NCBI GenBank assembly: GCA_030141605.1
Contig: JAQGDQ010000200.1
Coordinates: 248,001-312,000 of the forward strand
Direction of reading: 5' to 3'
Source: Tubiluchus corallicola
Lineage: Eukaryota; Priapulida; Priapulimorpha; Priapulimorphida; Tubiluchidae
DNA length: 64,000 nt
This document shows, one piece after another, positions 1 through 13,881 of the stretch (position 1 is its first letter; each line of letters starts with the position of its first letter). The notes below the pieces were generated by a model. That model saw nothing but the letters and a program-made list of their open reading frames with translations. It made no database searches and was not told where the DNA came from. A program made the translations under genes and the position numbers.

Positions 1-1273
1 AATATGCAACATGACATGTACATTTGAAGAGAAAACAAATTTGAATGTTAATAGGATTGGTTAACCGGTTCAGAAGAACCTATATTAAAACCTCTCCAAC
101 AAAAGGTTTCACTGTTCAATATAGATTTGACAAACGTATGGTATTAAGTTTGTTTTGCCTTGATCAATATCAATAAAAGAGGAAAAAATATTGAATATGG
201 TTGAATATCGAAGATGAGTAATGAAAGTAATATGAGATGATGAAAATTAGTGAGGTGCCTAGAGTACTTAATAATTTATAAAATACCACGATTATGGATG
301 AACAAGATTGTCTGAATGATCTTGATTCATTAGATATGTCTCACAGATAATTTTTATATTTATATTTGCTGACGTCATTATGTGATTACAACTTATCTCT
401 TTAAAGTCAAAATCTATTGCTGTTTGCCAAACGTAGTTCCTCGCCAAATCTATTACTCATAATTAACTTAGTTGATAACTTTAATTATGCTAATTTAATT
501 TGGTTTAAACGCTTGGTTTGTGTAGTTTGACTGGTTTGAATTTTACTGTTAAATTTTCTGCATATGATTTATATATATTTTGCAGGTTCTACTTACACTG
601 CCAATTCCGTTTGGTCATGGTATTTTAGTTCAATCAATGTAAATTTTTATATTCAGTACAACTAATTAATGAATTAGGCATTTGACATCAATATTAGACG
701 GATTTTTGGAACCATATGCTCTGCTAACTCTGAATTTATTTCCAACCCACTGCAGCAATTACTATTATTGTTATGTGTGTATATATGCATTTACACACAC
801 AAATATGTATGTATAATGTAGATGCACATGCACATATGTGTACATGCAATTATGCATACATTTATACATACATATGTATGTAAATATGCATATATTGAGA
901 ATGTAATTATGACAGTATGAATAATATATAGATTTCTTGCTTACTGCTGCATGAAAATCGAGTGCTGATTGTTATAGCTTTCACAAACCCAATTATTTTG
1001 TGGATTTTCTTAAATTACTTTATAGTGCTTATCAACTTTACTTTTATTGTTGCCTCTTTTACATCTTACTTATATGTTCTGTTATTTTTTTGTTTATTTT
1101 TGATGAGACCAAATCTACAGGAGTTCAAATTAATTTCCTTTAACATCAATTTTAATTATTACACATCCTATCACAAAAATAAGCTGCTTAAATACAACCT
1201 GCTTATATACTTTTGTTTTAATATTATGAGTGAGGGGTGTACGCTTGGTGACCCATACGCTCTTTCTCCACCC
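1..1273. other. AT-rich noncoding stretch
   Basis: I see no gene here. The stretch is AT-rich, with short alternating purine/pyrimidine runs such as repeated catatgtatg-like words around 770-890. The only long reading frame (from 962) owes its length to the CT microsatellite that follows. Confidence 0.6.

Positions 1274-1364
<91 letters not shown>
1274..1364. repeat. (CT)n microsatellite
   Basis: About 90 bases of almost pure CT dinucleotide with one interruption near 1288. Open frames on both strands here (Leu/Ser on plus, Arg/Glu on minus) are artefacts of the repeat. Confidence 0.97.
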
Positions 1365-1366
<2 letters not shown>

Positions 1367-1974
1367 CACTTAATTATCAAACAAATAAAATAAAATTTGA
1401 AAAATGTTAAAAATATGGGGCTGGCCACTAAAAACTTTTTTAAACGCATACCAATATAAACTAAACATAAAGCGACGATTCGAGTTTTGTTGTTTAATTT
1501 GTTTTTAATTGTTCTATAATTGTCTATTTTTGCCATGCTTTTCAGGCGTCTACGCGTGACAACATTCCGCTTAAGTAGAATGCCACTAACTAGCTCTCTC
1601 GCACACAGTTTAGGACAAAATTGGATTTGCGAAGGCATATTCGCATATAACGCCAACAATGGAATGTCAACCATATGAATATAAGAAATAACAATTAATT
1701 GAAAGTATGAACATTTAAAGTATTTTATTGTAGACTAGCATTAACTTCTCACTGTTTATAAAATTATCGTAATTTACGCAATAATTTAATTACATAAAAT
1801 ATTAAAATCAGCTGCACGAGAAACAGTATTGGCCATAGTACAGTATGAAGTCCCCAAAACATTGCATTGCAATACATACAATGTAAAAAAACCAAGTTTC
1901 AATGCATGAGTTTGGATCAACTGTGTTTGGATCAATTTTATCTTTAATTTTTTTCTCTCCGACCAAAAATAGCA
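1365..1974. other. noncoding stretch, nothing recognised
   Basis: AT-rich sequence between the CT microsatellite and the degenerate tandem array that starts near 1975. No reading frame with a recognisable protein, splice pattern or RNA fold was found. Confidence 0.5.
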
Positions 1975-2790
1975 AATTTTCCTGCTTTGATTCATACGTA
2001 TAATAAAATGACCAATACAATCTTTCTGCCTTGTTTCAAGCGCAGAAGAGTAAGTTCGGCTCGTTATCTTTGATTCATTCAAATGCCTCAGGCTTAGTCT
2101 AACTTCCCTGACTTAATTTAAATGCTTTGGGATCAATTGTAGCCCTTGTATTCCTGCTTTAAGTTCAGGAATCAGAATCTACTGTTTCAGAGTCAGCGCT
2201 ATTGCATTGCTTTGATTCAAAGTGCATTAGAATCTGTTTAATTAGAACTACTGCTTTGACTGATGTGCACCAGAATCAGACCAATTTTGTATATTGATTT
2301 AAATTCGCTAAGATAATTCTACTGTTTTGATTTAAGTGCGTTTGAATCAGCTCATTCATTCAACTTTGATTTACGTGACTTAGCTGCCAAGTCCAAACTT
2401 CTGCTTTGATTCAAGAGAATGATAGACTAGAACCAGCCAACCCTTTTGCGTTGATTCATTTGCATTGGAAATAGTCCAGTAAGTCCAGTACAACCTCCTT
2501 GAGTAAAATGAATTACAATCATCAATACACTCTTTTTTATTCAAGCGCGTTAGAAATCAGCCCATTTCATTTGCTTTGATTCAAGTGCATTAGAATGAGT
2601 TCATTCATCCTGCCTTAATTCAAAAGAATCCATCAGAATCAGTGCAATCGGCCCATCCCCCGGGCTGGATTCAACAGTACTGGAACCAGTCCAATGTTTT
2701 TGCTTTCATTCAAGGGCATCAGAGCTGTAAATCCTCTTGCTTTGATACAGTTGCACTAGAAATAGTCCAATACTGCCTGGTGCAGCGGAA
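1975..2790. repeat. degenerate tandem repeat (minisatellite) abutting a gene end
   Basis: A word close to TTTGCTTTGATTCAAGTGCATTAG, followed by AATCAGTCCA-like text, recurs about 16-17 times with variable spacing of roughly 35-85 bases. Clear copies start near 1983, 2209, 2252, 2322, 2402, 2447, 2569, 2611, 2699 and 2739. The array ends exactly where the stop codon of the minus-strand gene at 2791 lies, so the 3' UTR of that gene would run into it. The copies are strongly diverged, which indicates an old array. Confidence 0.75.
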
Positions 2791-3975
2791 TTAGTCCCAT
2801 CCTTCTACTTCTACTCTTGCCTCTAGTGCAGTAGTATCACCGAGATGCAAGCCCAATTCTCCTGCCGATGAATCTGCAGCAGAATATGGTATATCCGAAG
2901 TACCTTCCATTAAACCGGTCTGTCCCTCGTTTCCTGTAACGCGTTGATAATTGTGTATGCTTGGTAGCTCCGAAGCTTCTTTCATCCCTCCTACAATCAT
3001 AGCGCTATCTGAAAGGCTCAAGTGCTGTGCTAGTACGAGCTGGTCAGTATTAATGTAATAATAATTATTAATGACTGGAGTTTGACAACAAGGCATCTGT
3101 GATATGTGCGGTTGTCGTTGGAGATGTTGTTGTCTAAAGTATTGATGACGCTGCACCGGAAAAGATAGAGACAAATCTATGAAGAGTAGAAGGTTAAGAA
3201 CGGAAATGTGTCCCAAGAAAAGGAATCTGCAAAATAAGATAACAACAAAACTAATAAAATTGCAGATCAACCAAAGACCGAAATTTATTCCTTTCTTTGG
3301 CTCGTTCTGTATTTCGTTGCAATATTCTACAATGTTTTTCTCATAGTATTTTACGATCTCGATGCGACCAGTTGATACTTGATAAAAATACAAATTTAAA
3401 AAGAAATGATTATGTCTTTTTGTAAAAAAATATAAAATACATATTACATGTTCAGATGAATACAAATAAATACGTGTGTTTGAGGTTAACAAAATAGTTA
3501 CCATCACATTCAGTAATTGTTGTAGCCTGCAAAATGGCACAAAGTTGAAGCCTTCAAAGTGTCCTTCCATATATGTAATATTGTTGCCTCAACATCGAAT
3601 GTCAGCCCTTGACATTAAATTTTTAAATGAATAGTGTTTCTTGACGCCATATTACATGGCGTGGCCATGACTTCCGGTCGCAAGGGAATGGGATTTGAGT
3701 TCTGAGGAAGGGCATCAGTTTGTGAATGATTGTTTCCACAACTGATACTCTTCTCTGAACATTTAAGAGCATCAGTTGTTGAAGGATTTCTTTCCAGAAT
3801 TGATGCTTCTCCTTGTGACAGAATCTCCTTGTGACCGACAGCGAACAACATCTAATGTCGGAGAAATGGCAAATGGATCTTTTCCGCATGTTACTTTATG
3901 TAATGATCGTGACATGTGTATATCCAAATTACGTTTCACCTTTAAAATCTTAGTAGCTTACCTTGGTTTACGCAT
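2791..3975 (-). CDS. secreted core-motif/DPxA-type protein, two-exon gene (family-1 member I)
   Basis: I do not recognise a named family. The gene is a two-exon reconstruction: coding exon 1 is 3975-3962 (M-R-K-P plus two bases), the donor is CCAAG|GTAAGC, the intron is 3961-3227 ending TTTTGCAG, and exon 2 is 3226-2791. The phases fit and give 149 aa. Residues 1-28 form a good signal peptide (basic start, then a Leu/Phe/Ile-rich core, cleavage near SLSFP-VQ). A Gln/His-rich linker follows, then two Cys and the core INNYYYIN, matching VNIxFxIN in the paralogues. The C-terminus GELGLHLGDTTALEARVEV is the family signature, with DT in place of DP. It is the left-most member and all members lie on the minus strand. 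A TATATTT box at 4011-4017 could serve as promoter. The longer unspliced frame up to 3570 is probably intron read-through. Role inferred only as extracellular. Confidence 0.8.
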
Positions 3976-5537
3976 CGTTTTATTGATTGCTATCAGTTTG
4001 TTATTTCCCAAAAATATATTGCAACAAAAGCACCTTGTAACCGCACCTGATTACACCTGATCGCACCTTAACGCAAATTTAGTCTTTATTCATATCAAAC
4101 TCAATGACTGTACCACGTAGACCACCAGTTGGTTGGATTTTAAAGTTTCTAAGACAAATGTCGTATATAAAAAGCATTGCCGTATTATTTTATCCTTGAA
4201 AACTGGTTTCGTTCTGTTAACATGACATTAAGACGATAAAAAGTCTAAAATAAACTAATGACATATGCCGGTCGTGTATAAGCCGCATTAAGAACCATGT
4301 TTTTTTTTCTTTTTACATTTTGAAAACGTTCGATAAATCTCATTTTTACTCGTCTTTATCTTTTATATACAATTCGGAACATTGCAAGCCGGAGTCTAGC
4401 AGGAGCAAGTTGTGCTAAATTGGATGGTCGTAGCGATACCGGCATCTGATTCATTTTTCTGAAACAGTGAGCACACGATGTAATTTATCGTCTACAGCAA
4501 CTTGCCTAATAGATTTTTACTCGTCTGCAGATTCGATAAACGCTGCTTTACCCACTTTGTCGCACACAAACCTTTATTAAACATGCTTAATTTGAGTAAT
4601 ATATGGCATTATTTTGTAAAAAGTATGATATGAAACGTAAATGTTTAGATCATAGATCAATGTTCAAAAACATAGATATGAGCAATGATGAAAAATTTAA
4701 ATTTATCTTCGGCAATGATGATACGAAAGCGTTAGTATTAATTTGAAACTTTGTCAGAGATTATTTTAAAAGCAGTCAAAATAATTAAACGTCCGTCCAT
4801 TGTTACGTTTGTTACGGTATTTTATCATTTAATTGTCGTGTGTCAAATGAGTATATTATGAATCAAATTGTAATGTTGTGATTTATGAATCTGCCTTATT
4901 GTCATTAATATTTTGTAAATATGTGTTGTATAATTATTGTAATGTATTCGTGCAGGATTGTAAATCCAATAAATTAAATTAAATTAAACTTAAATTAAAA
5001 AATTTTTTGTCTCTGACAAACTAAACTGTTCTCGTGTGCGGGCTCGATATAAAATTTGTATACCGGAAAACCACGTCAGACTAATCAGAAGCAATCGTTT
5101 AGTCATGTGTTAACTAATAATAATAACTAATAACTGTTTCCGCTGTTAGTCGTGATGTCTCATTTAACTTCAAGCAAGAGACGATTTGCGTCAAACAGGT
5201 TTTTCAGACAGATTTTTTGCCATGTAGTATTAGCCACGTTCATATTGCAAATATCAAACAACGTCAAGCGCGATTTTTGTGTAGTACAAGATAACCTTGG
5301 GAACGCACACCATTCGCGTCCTTTTATTTTCTACCGTAGATTTAACATTTTGTAGTATTTCCACTTTTTGCTCATAGATGGCACAACTAGGAAAATGTTT
5401 CATGGAAGTGTTTGATTATTCATTGGTTAGAATGTGCAGTAGCCCTGCGCTTCAGTCTGCTGGTTGACATCACCTATGCTAATCACCTATGCACCTATGG
5501 TATCACTCACTCATACGTCAGTCAGTCACTCATTTTA

Positions 5538-5617
<80 letters not shown>

Positions 5618-7324
5618 TTTCTCTCCAACCGCCCATCCATTTGTCCTGCCTTGTCGCGAAGTTCGCCTTAATTACTTCGCGTTCATTAACTTGACTTTTA
5701 AATATTACATAGTGTCTTCAGAAAAGGCTAACAGGCTTATTACTTGTGGGCAAAGTTTAATTTCAGTTCCAGCTGTCTCGCCTATTTCATTGCCCACATG
5801 CCTATCAGATTCTGCCATATACTACCCTTACCTACCAACCTGCTTAACAGCCTGTTTGTTTACTTGCGTACCTGTTGCTAGCCATACAACATACTACTTA
5901 TCTAGAAGTGATCTTAGCTTTTTAGGTTCATCGCATTTCTTTTCGTTACTGGAGGCTCGAGTTATTTTGAATCCAAACGTCTCTCTTTTCATCATAGTCA
6001 CTCAGATCAGATGTTAATAATGGTCTCTCCTCTTTCTGTTGTTATTGTTGTTGTCCTCGTCGTTGTCGTTGCAGTTGTCATGGGGTCTTGACGGTGGTCA
6101 TCGTCGGCATTTTAATGTGTAAAAAACTTGTGTAACTGTTTGCAGCTATGCATTGTTAGAAGTTATGGCGATGGTACGAGTAATAGAAGTTTTGACCAAT
6201 GACGTCACAGTGTTTTGCTAGTTGAAGATATAAAAATGCCTTGCCAAGATGTGCAAAATATCCTGTCGGGTAACGATGCAGAAAACCACATTCCACCAAG
6301 CTTTTTACTATTCGAATTCAGTCTCTACTCAGTACTCGGTAAATATTATGTCTGTCATTGTGCAAAGAGTAAAAAATTACCCAGAAACTGTTGTAGGCAT
6401 GACAGTGTTTGGCCATGGAGATTTAAATTACCGGATCTACACACAGCTAGACAGTTTGACCAGAAGTCAAACGGATCTCCGCACAGCTACACACTTTGAC
6501 CAAAAGTCAAGGCTAAATACCGCTCTTTTTTATCCATAGTAATTGAACAATCCTCAAACCCATCTGCTGGATTTGTAATACATTTACGCAATAAGTTTTG
6601 TATGGAATTACGCTGATTAAGCCCCTCCGCTTAGCACGGACTAAAATCTCATTTATCTGCTTTAAAATATGTAAAAGTTTTTAAATTTTATTTGCTACTT
6701 TTTTCTTAATAAAAATAAAATCTAAATAAGAAAAATAAAAACAAATCATCTATTTTGTGGATTATAGATTTATTCCGTAGATATAGTAACTCGCTAACCT
6801 CTGAGACAGTATGCCAAGCAGACATTTTGAATTTTATCACTTACCCAGATTTTGAACTATTTTACACTGAGAAAATATTATTGAACCCAGAGTGTTATGT
6901 TGCGCTTAGAGAAAGTTGTTTCACTGCATTAGAATCATAAATGTAAATAACATCACATCAGAACGATGGCAAACAAATACGTTGAAATCAGAGAAAAATA
7001 TTTGTTAACTCAGCGTAAGCGAAGCTAGCTTTGCCTATTTAACATTTCTTAGGCACAAAATTATATGATAATTAAATTGTTGACAGATAAACCTGATGGT
7101 CGATAAAAATATCATAACGTCACGTTTTGTAAAACCATGTATAATGCGTAAACATAGAAGAGAAATTACGTTTAAATATATAATAGATATAAATAATATA
7201 TCAAATATATATATTTGACCTCCTTCATCATTGCAAAAATATATCTTTGACATTGACTTTACATGTGGTATAAGTACATTAGATGCCTGAATGTTTCTTT
7301 TTTCACTGTCAAATGTTTGGCAGT
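3976..7324. other. intergenic region with a possible small TATA-driven transcript
   Basis: I support no firm gene. TATAAAA at 5048-5054 (plus) is followed about 100 bases later by a 66-67-codon frame (5152 or 5155 to 5355). Its product has a basic N-terminus and one hydrophobic stretch (IFCHVVLATFIL), so it could be a small membrane or secreted peptide; confidence in it is low. Between 4900 and 5000 there is a plus-strand AATAAA next to TTAAA repeats. The part from about 6750 to 6900 resembles 9950-10130 and 13160-13350 and belongs to the tandem unit described separately. Confidence 0.4.
5542..5616. repeat. (CT)n followed by (CA)n microsatellite
   Basis: About 63 bases of CT dinucleotide run directly into about 12 bases of CA dinucleotide. 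Open frames across it are repeat artefacts. Confidence 0.97.
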
Positions 7325-7753
7325 TCAGCTTATCTCAAAGCGTGCGTTCCCTGCATTTGGATCTGACAGTAGATTTCCAAACTCGCCTCCTACTGCACTA
7401 GGAAATATTTCTTCCCCGTTACCTGCATCAGTGTCAAAGAGTGACTGCTGAACTCCATCGATATTAAGAATAATGTTAACTAAAGAACCGGAACAAGACG
7501 GGTTTCCTTCTTGTGGTCTAAACAGTCTTCGTCGGACGTGTTCACGTTGAAGAGCTTCAGTGTTTATAAGTATTTGCTGGATGAATCCATGTCCTTGCTG
7601 AGTTTGCGGCTCGCGTTGAAGACTTCGGGCGCTTTGAAGAACCTCTTCTATGAACTGCTGCTCTTTCTGGATATCACCAAGAGCTGATTGGCCTATTGGC
7701 GGGGCTGTAGAAAGTCCAAAACAACACATGGCTACCATCACAATGTACTTCAT
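7325..7753 (-). CDS. secreted core-motif/DPxA-type protein (family-1 member A)
   Basis: A 142-aa protein of no named family. Residues 1-18 are a signal peptide (MKYIVMVAMCCFGLSTA-PP). A helical Gln/Glu/Leu-rich linker with two QSAR/NTEALQRE-like heptad-type blocks runs to about residue 90. Then come C-S-G-S-L, the core VNIILNIDGVQQ, an acidic stretch, and the C-terminus GGEFGNLLSDPNAGNARFEIS. It is clearly a paralogue of the gene at 13882-14322 (same signal, EQQF..QSARSLQ, GFIQ.IL, EALQRE, FRP). The ATG lies 7 bases after a good acceptor (AACATTACAG at 7761-7770). A noncoding leader exon ending at 8100 (CTGAAG|GTAAGAC) is conserved with the paralogue. The homologous TATA position reads TTTTGTAAAA, so this promoter may be weaker. 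Confidence 0.85.
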   Translation of the reverse strand: MKYIVMVAMCCFGLSTAPPIGQSALGDIQKEQQFIEEVLQSARSLQREPQTQQGHGFIQQILINTEALQREHVRRRLFRPQEGNPSCSGSLVNIILNIDGVQQSLFDTDAGNGEEIFPSAVGGEFGNLLSDPNAGNARFEIS

Positions 7754-8230
7754 CTTGCTACTGTAATGTTGCTGAAGAATACGCCTAGTTGCTGAAGAAT
7801 TTTGTAGGTAGCTAGATGATTGGCTTTTCCTTCACTGTCACAGGTCTTTTGTTAACTTCTTTGTGAAAAGAACAAACATTACATGTTTAAGTTTGCTCCC
7901 AAATTTAACACAAAAAACTATGGCGCAGTAGTTGTGTAAAACTAGTATTTATCAAATGCTCTTCAAATTATTATGAATTTTGAAAATGATAAAAAGATGT
8001 TCGTGAAGAAATCAAAAATTGCTTCTACGTTTTTTTTTACAAAACATCAATTTTTTGAGAACTATGTAATTTTTTATATATCTGTATATATTGTCTTACC
8101 TTCAGTTTAAAATAAAGTTCAGCACAATAATTTGATTATCAATTAGTCAGCAATTTGTTTCATGCACAAATCATAAATTCAATAAAGGTTGTACTATGTC
8201 TGTGTCAATATCGTGAACTCTGAAGTTTTG
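7754..8230 (-). promoter_or_regulatory. leader intron and noncoding exon of the gene at 7325-7753
   Basis: Minus strand. A candidate noncoding exon ends at 8100 with donor CTGAAG|GTAAG; the intron runs to the acceptor at 7761-7762. The exon shares words with 14950-15060 (GCATGAA.CAAA, TGACTA.T..TAAT, AATTATTGTG.TGAAC), so it is conserved between the two paralogues. The TATAAA seen upstream of the 13.9 kb gene is changed here. Confidence 0.6.
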
Positions 8231-10488
8231 TAAAAAAAAATATGCTTTGTATCAAGCTAAATTAACAATCAATGTGAAAAGGAAAGATAGGGCGAGGCTT
8301 CATGCTTGACTGACTGCAGTTCCTAGCGTATCTGAGCAGCAAAATTAGCAAAACGAAAACAACAAAAAGCTTTGAAAATGGCTATGCGTTTGCAGACAAC
8401 TTTCCATTCTCATGGTGCTGTTAACAAGTGAAAATAATGAAAAAATGTATTCGCTGGGGTCAAATAGGCTGGAAGCAAGAAAGGAGTGGAAAGGAGAGGG
8501 CAGGAAAGGAAGGAAAAGAACGGAGAGAAAACGAAACAGTAATACCTACTCCACACGGTCCTTCAAAAGACTGATATTGTAAAGAATGACATTCAAATCA
8601 CTGAACTCTGTCTATACGATCAGTTTTCACCGACAGTTACTTTGCGCATAATCAGGGGCTTACTATTTATTAAAGAGGTGTTTTCTAACTTCTCTTCATT
8701 TCTGAAATATTACCAAAAACGGCTCGTACAAAAACGAGCTTTGTTTTAACATGTGCTGCAAAGGCAAAGCGAAACGGAAGAAAAAAGAACTTCGGCAAAG
8801 AAATGAAACAAGAAGTTATTATCATATGCTTCGGCAATTAAAAGTAGGAGTGCAAATGAATTTTTAAATCATACTCAGATAAGACCAAGTCGCCAAGTAT
8901 GCTCGATTAGTTTGCTGGACAAATGTCCATGTCTAAATAATGCAAAAAGAGTAGATTGTCAATGCACCATAAGCGCCACAGTACGAGCACAAACTCCTAT
9001 ACATTTACTTGTGCAAGTCTGTAAAACGTATGTATAGTAGTCACTCACGGACATTTCTGCAGTAAAATCTGCACTCACACGCACTTACAAAATATAATTT
9101 ATGCAATCGCTTTTTGTTAAAAAGTCTTAATTGTTTTAGTAACAGCGGCGTTTATAGCGCGCCATTTACGTATCCGCTATAAATGTACTCTTTTAGTTGA
9201 GTTACCAGGGCACATTCCGAGAATGAGGACAGACACCCAAAAAAATCACAAGCAATTTCATATTGTCAAACTTGAATGACATTCAAATTTCACTATAATT
9301 TCCGACGTCCACAAGGTCCTTCAACACTGACAAACTCGAGAATGACCGTGTGGACGATCTTTAAAAATCTCATAGTGAAGCAAAATGTCAGGAGTCAATT
9401 CAGAAATCCCGCTTCATACAGGAATCGATGAATAAAACGTAAAGATTGTGATCACATTAGGCAGATAAAAGCATATCAAACTATTAATGTACAGCTTCAG
9501 AATCATGACCAGGTTTGTCAGTAATTCACCATATGAAGCAAATCAGACTCACCAGCGTAGATGTCACACTAATGTAATATGCAAATAAGAAAATTTCAAT
9601 GACATAATTTAAGTTATTATTACTTACTATTTGGTCCACTGCAATTGAATGACTATTGTCATCAATCAACGAAAGTTTGCAATTCATTTGAATTTTTTCA
9701 TATTTGGCTTATTTTTATGTATATTCAATATGTATATTTAATATATGCCTACATATACATACGTTGTTCAAGTATAATAGTTTGCAGTAGTTTCTGCACT
9801 TAAATTTATTTTATGTAAGTTAATGCACTATTTTTAAATTTTATTGTTACCTTTGTAAGCCTAAAAAGTTTTACATAGAATTGGAGATGGAAAAAACAAA
9901 GAAAACTTATACACTTTGTGAACGATAGATTTTCTTTTCCAGGAATAACATTCACAAATAGTTTTTACCTCATTCTGAGACAGGCGAAACAAACATTTTA
10001 GACTCCAGTAATTACAGTACGCAGATTTTGAATGTTTACACTGAAAAAATGTTAGTACGCTTTCAGTGTTACACCTCGTCAGAGAATATAATATCGGCTA
10101 CGTTCTCTCACTGCGTCTAATATAATGAGTTGTCCCTTTGCATTTAAGTTACGAAATTCATAAAATTTGTATATAACATTACGCATTTTAAATTATAGGA
10201 ATCAGGCATATATTAAAATCACAGTAAAACTTACCAACTATATATAAACTATTTAATAAAATAATAAAATAACGTTGGCCTATGTAAACTAGTAGCAGAT
10301 AAACCCGACTATCAATGCAAATATAAAGACATTTGTTGCGACTTTCGGAGAAAATAGCAAGCAAACACCCAAAAAGAAACTAAACGTTCAAAGAGAAACT
10401 ATGAAAGGACTAAACACCCACCGGCGTAACATATATGGATTATTTCAAAGATGGTAATTTCTGTCTTCTTACTGAAGTTGTTTGCAGT
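8231..10488. other. intergenic, 3' flank of the second tandem unit
   Basis: No gene is supported. An A/G-rich purine tract lies at 8470-8535. Text near 8545-8600 and 9270-9360 shares the words GACATTCAAAT and CACACGGTC (the latter inverted), which may be remnants of one repeat. The section from about 9950 is homologous to the 3' flanks of the neighbouring units. Confidence 0.5.
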
Positions 10489-10686
10489 TTAGCCTACTTC
10501 TAAGCGTTTGATCTTTGCATGTGGATTTGATAGTAGATTTCCGAAGTCGCCCCCTAGTCCCACAATAGGTATGCGGAACAGTTGCACTTTTGGCAATCCG
10601 CTGACGGCTGTTTCGTCAACTGGTGGAGCCGTGGAGAGTTTAAAGCAACATACAATGAATAATGCTAGAATCACAATGTATTTCAT
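10489..10686 (-). CDS. internally deleted paralogue, 65 aa (family-1 member B)
   Basis: This copy keeps the signal peptide (MKYIVILALFIVCCFKLSTA-PP, then VDETAVSG as in the 13882-14322 gene) and the C-terminal signature (GGDFGNLLSNPHAKIKRLEVG). It has lost about 240 bases in between, in frame, so the linker, the Cys and the whole VNIxxNI core are absent. The DP of the signature is NP. Homology with the intact sister continues upstream to about 11034 and then stops, so the sister's leader exon and TATA box are missing. An acceptor (ATATATTACAG, exon start 10690) is still present. It is either a decaying pseudogene or a new mini-protein; the preserved frame across the deletion is the only argument for the latter. 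Confidence 0.55.
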   Translation of the reverse strand: MKYIVILALFIVCCFKLSTAPPVDETAVSGLPKVQLFRIPIVGLGGDFGNLLSNPHAKIKRLEVG

Positions 10687-11035
10687 CTCGCTGTAATATA
10701 TTAGTGGAAATACTTGCTGATGAATTCTGTAAAAAGGCTCTAAATACTCTCTCCCTTTAGATTACAGCAAGGCAATATATCTCTTGGTCTTTGTTAACTC
10801 CTAGTAAAAACAAAAAAAAACGTTTTATGCTTAAATACTTGGTAGTTCGTACATAAAACAGTAGATTATATCTGTAAATCAATACAAATTGCCAAGGTTT
10901 TATAAAAATATTCTTTTTCTTATAACAAACCTTTGAAAATAACATGCAATTTTTCACAGTTTAAAATGGAGAGCAAACTTCACGAAATTGTATAACCTAG
11001 TATATTTACGACACTTTATAACAGGTATGTTTTAT

Positions 11036-11480
11036 GTCACAGTTGGATCCACCTGTTGCTCCCGTCTCGCAAACGGGCGCCGTACACAGTTACAGCTGGG
11101 TGCAACACATTGGAGATCTCAGCTTACCCTCTTTTATCTATTTTATGGTTCTCTAGTTCAGAGATGGCTACACGATGCACCTTGTGACTTACAAAAGTGA
11201 AGGGCTGATCGTTGAGAGGATAAGCTCTTGCTGAGGCAACATTTGCTTGGCTGATGAAGAAAGGATCTACTCTAACTCTTCCCTTGGTGAGACAACTTAG
11301 TCTTACCAAAATGTATATGCAGTATGAGCAATCAACTTGTAAAACAACAACTCGTGGCATCTTAGTTGTGTGGTGCAGCTTCCATTAAACATCTTGTGAC
11401 GTGTTAGTTGCAACGAGTAAGTTATATGCCGTGTTGCTATCAAGTTGCTACAGAAACAAGCCAAGGCTGAGAATTTTGAC
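11036..11480. mobile_element. GC-richer block, probable repeat insertion or breakpoint
   Basis: Homology between the second and third tandem units breaks off just after GGTATG at about 11036. The sequence that follows is visibly richer in GC. It begins with TGCTCCCGTCTC..ACGGGCGCCGTACAC, which reads on the minus strand as GCACCCAGCTGTAAC..GGCGCCCGTT, a style seen in SINE or LINE tails. No terminal repeats or target duplication could be found, so its nature stays open. Confidence 0.35.
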
Positions 11481-13643
<2,163 letters not shown>

Positions 13644-13881
13644 CCAATAATAGTTAAACTATTAATAATAGTTCCAATAATAATTAAACGAATTAAACGA
13701 TTGGCCTGCGTACAGATAATTGATACAAATTTCATAAAGACGCTCATGTGATTTCAATGGAAACAGTAAGTAAACATTCACAAAGAAATCCAAGACAGTA
13801 CAGAAAATATGTGCAATATTTCAAAGACATATCTTTGGCATTATGCATAATATAATAAATGTTTAAAAATGTCTGTAAATT

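Noticed and set aside
3227-3570. Upstream extension of the left-most family gene to 259 aa
   Set aside because: Contains a good acceptor and membrane-like junk translation; the spliced model gives a proper signal peptide in phase.
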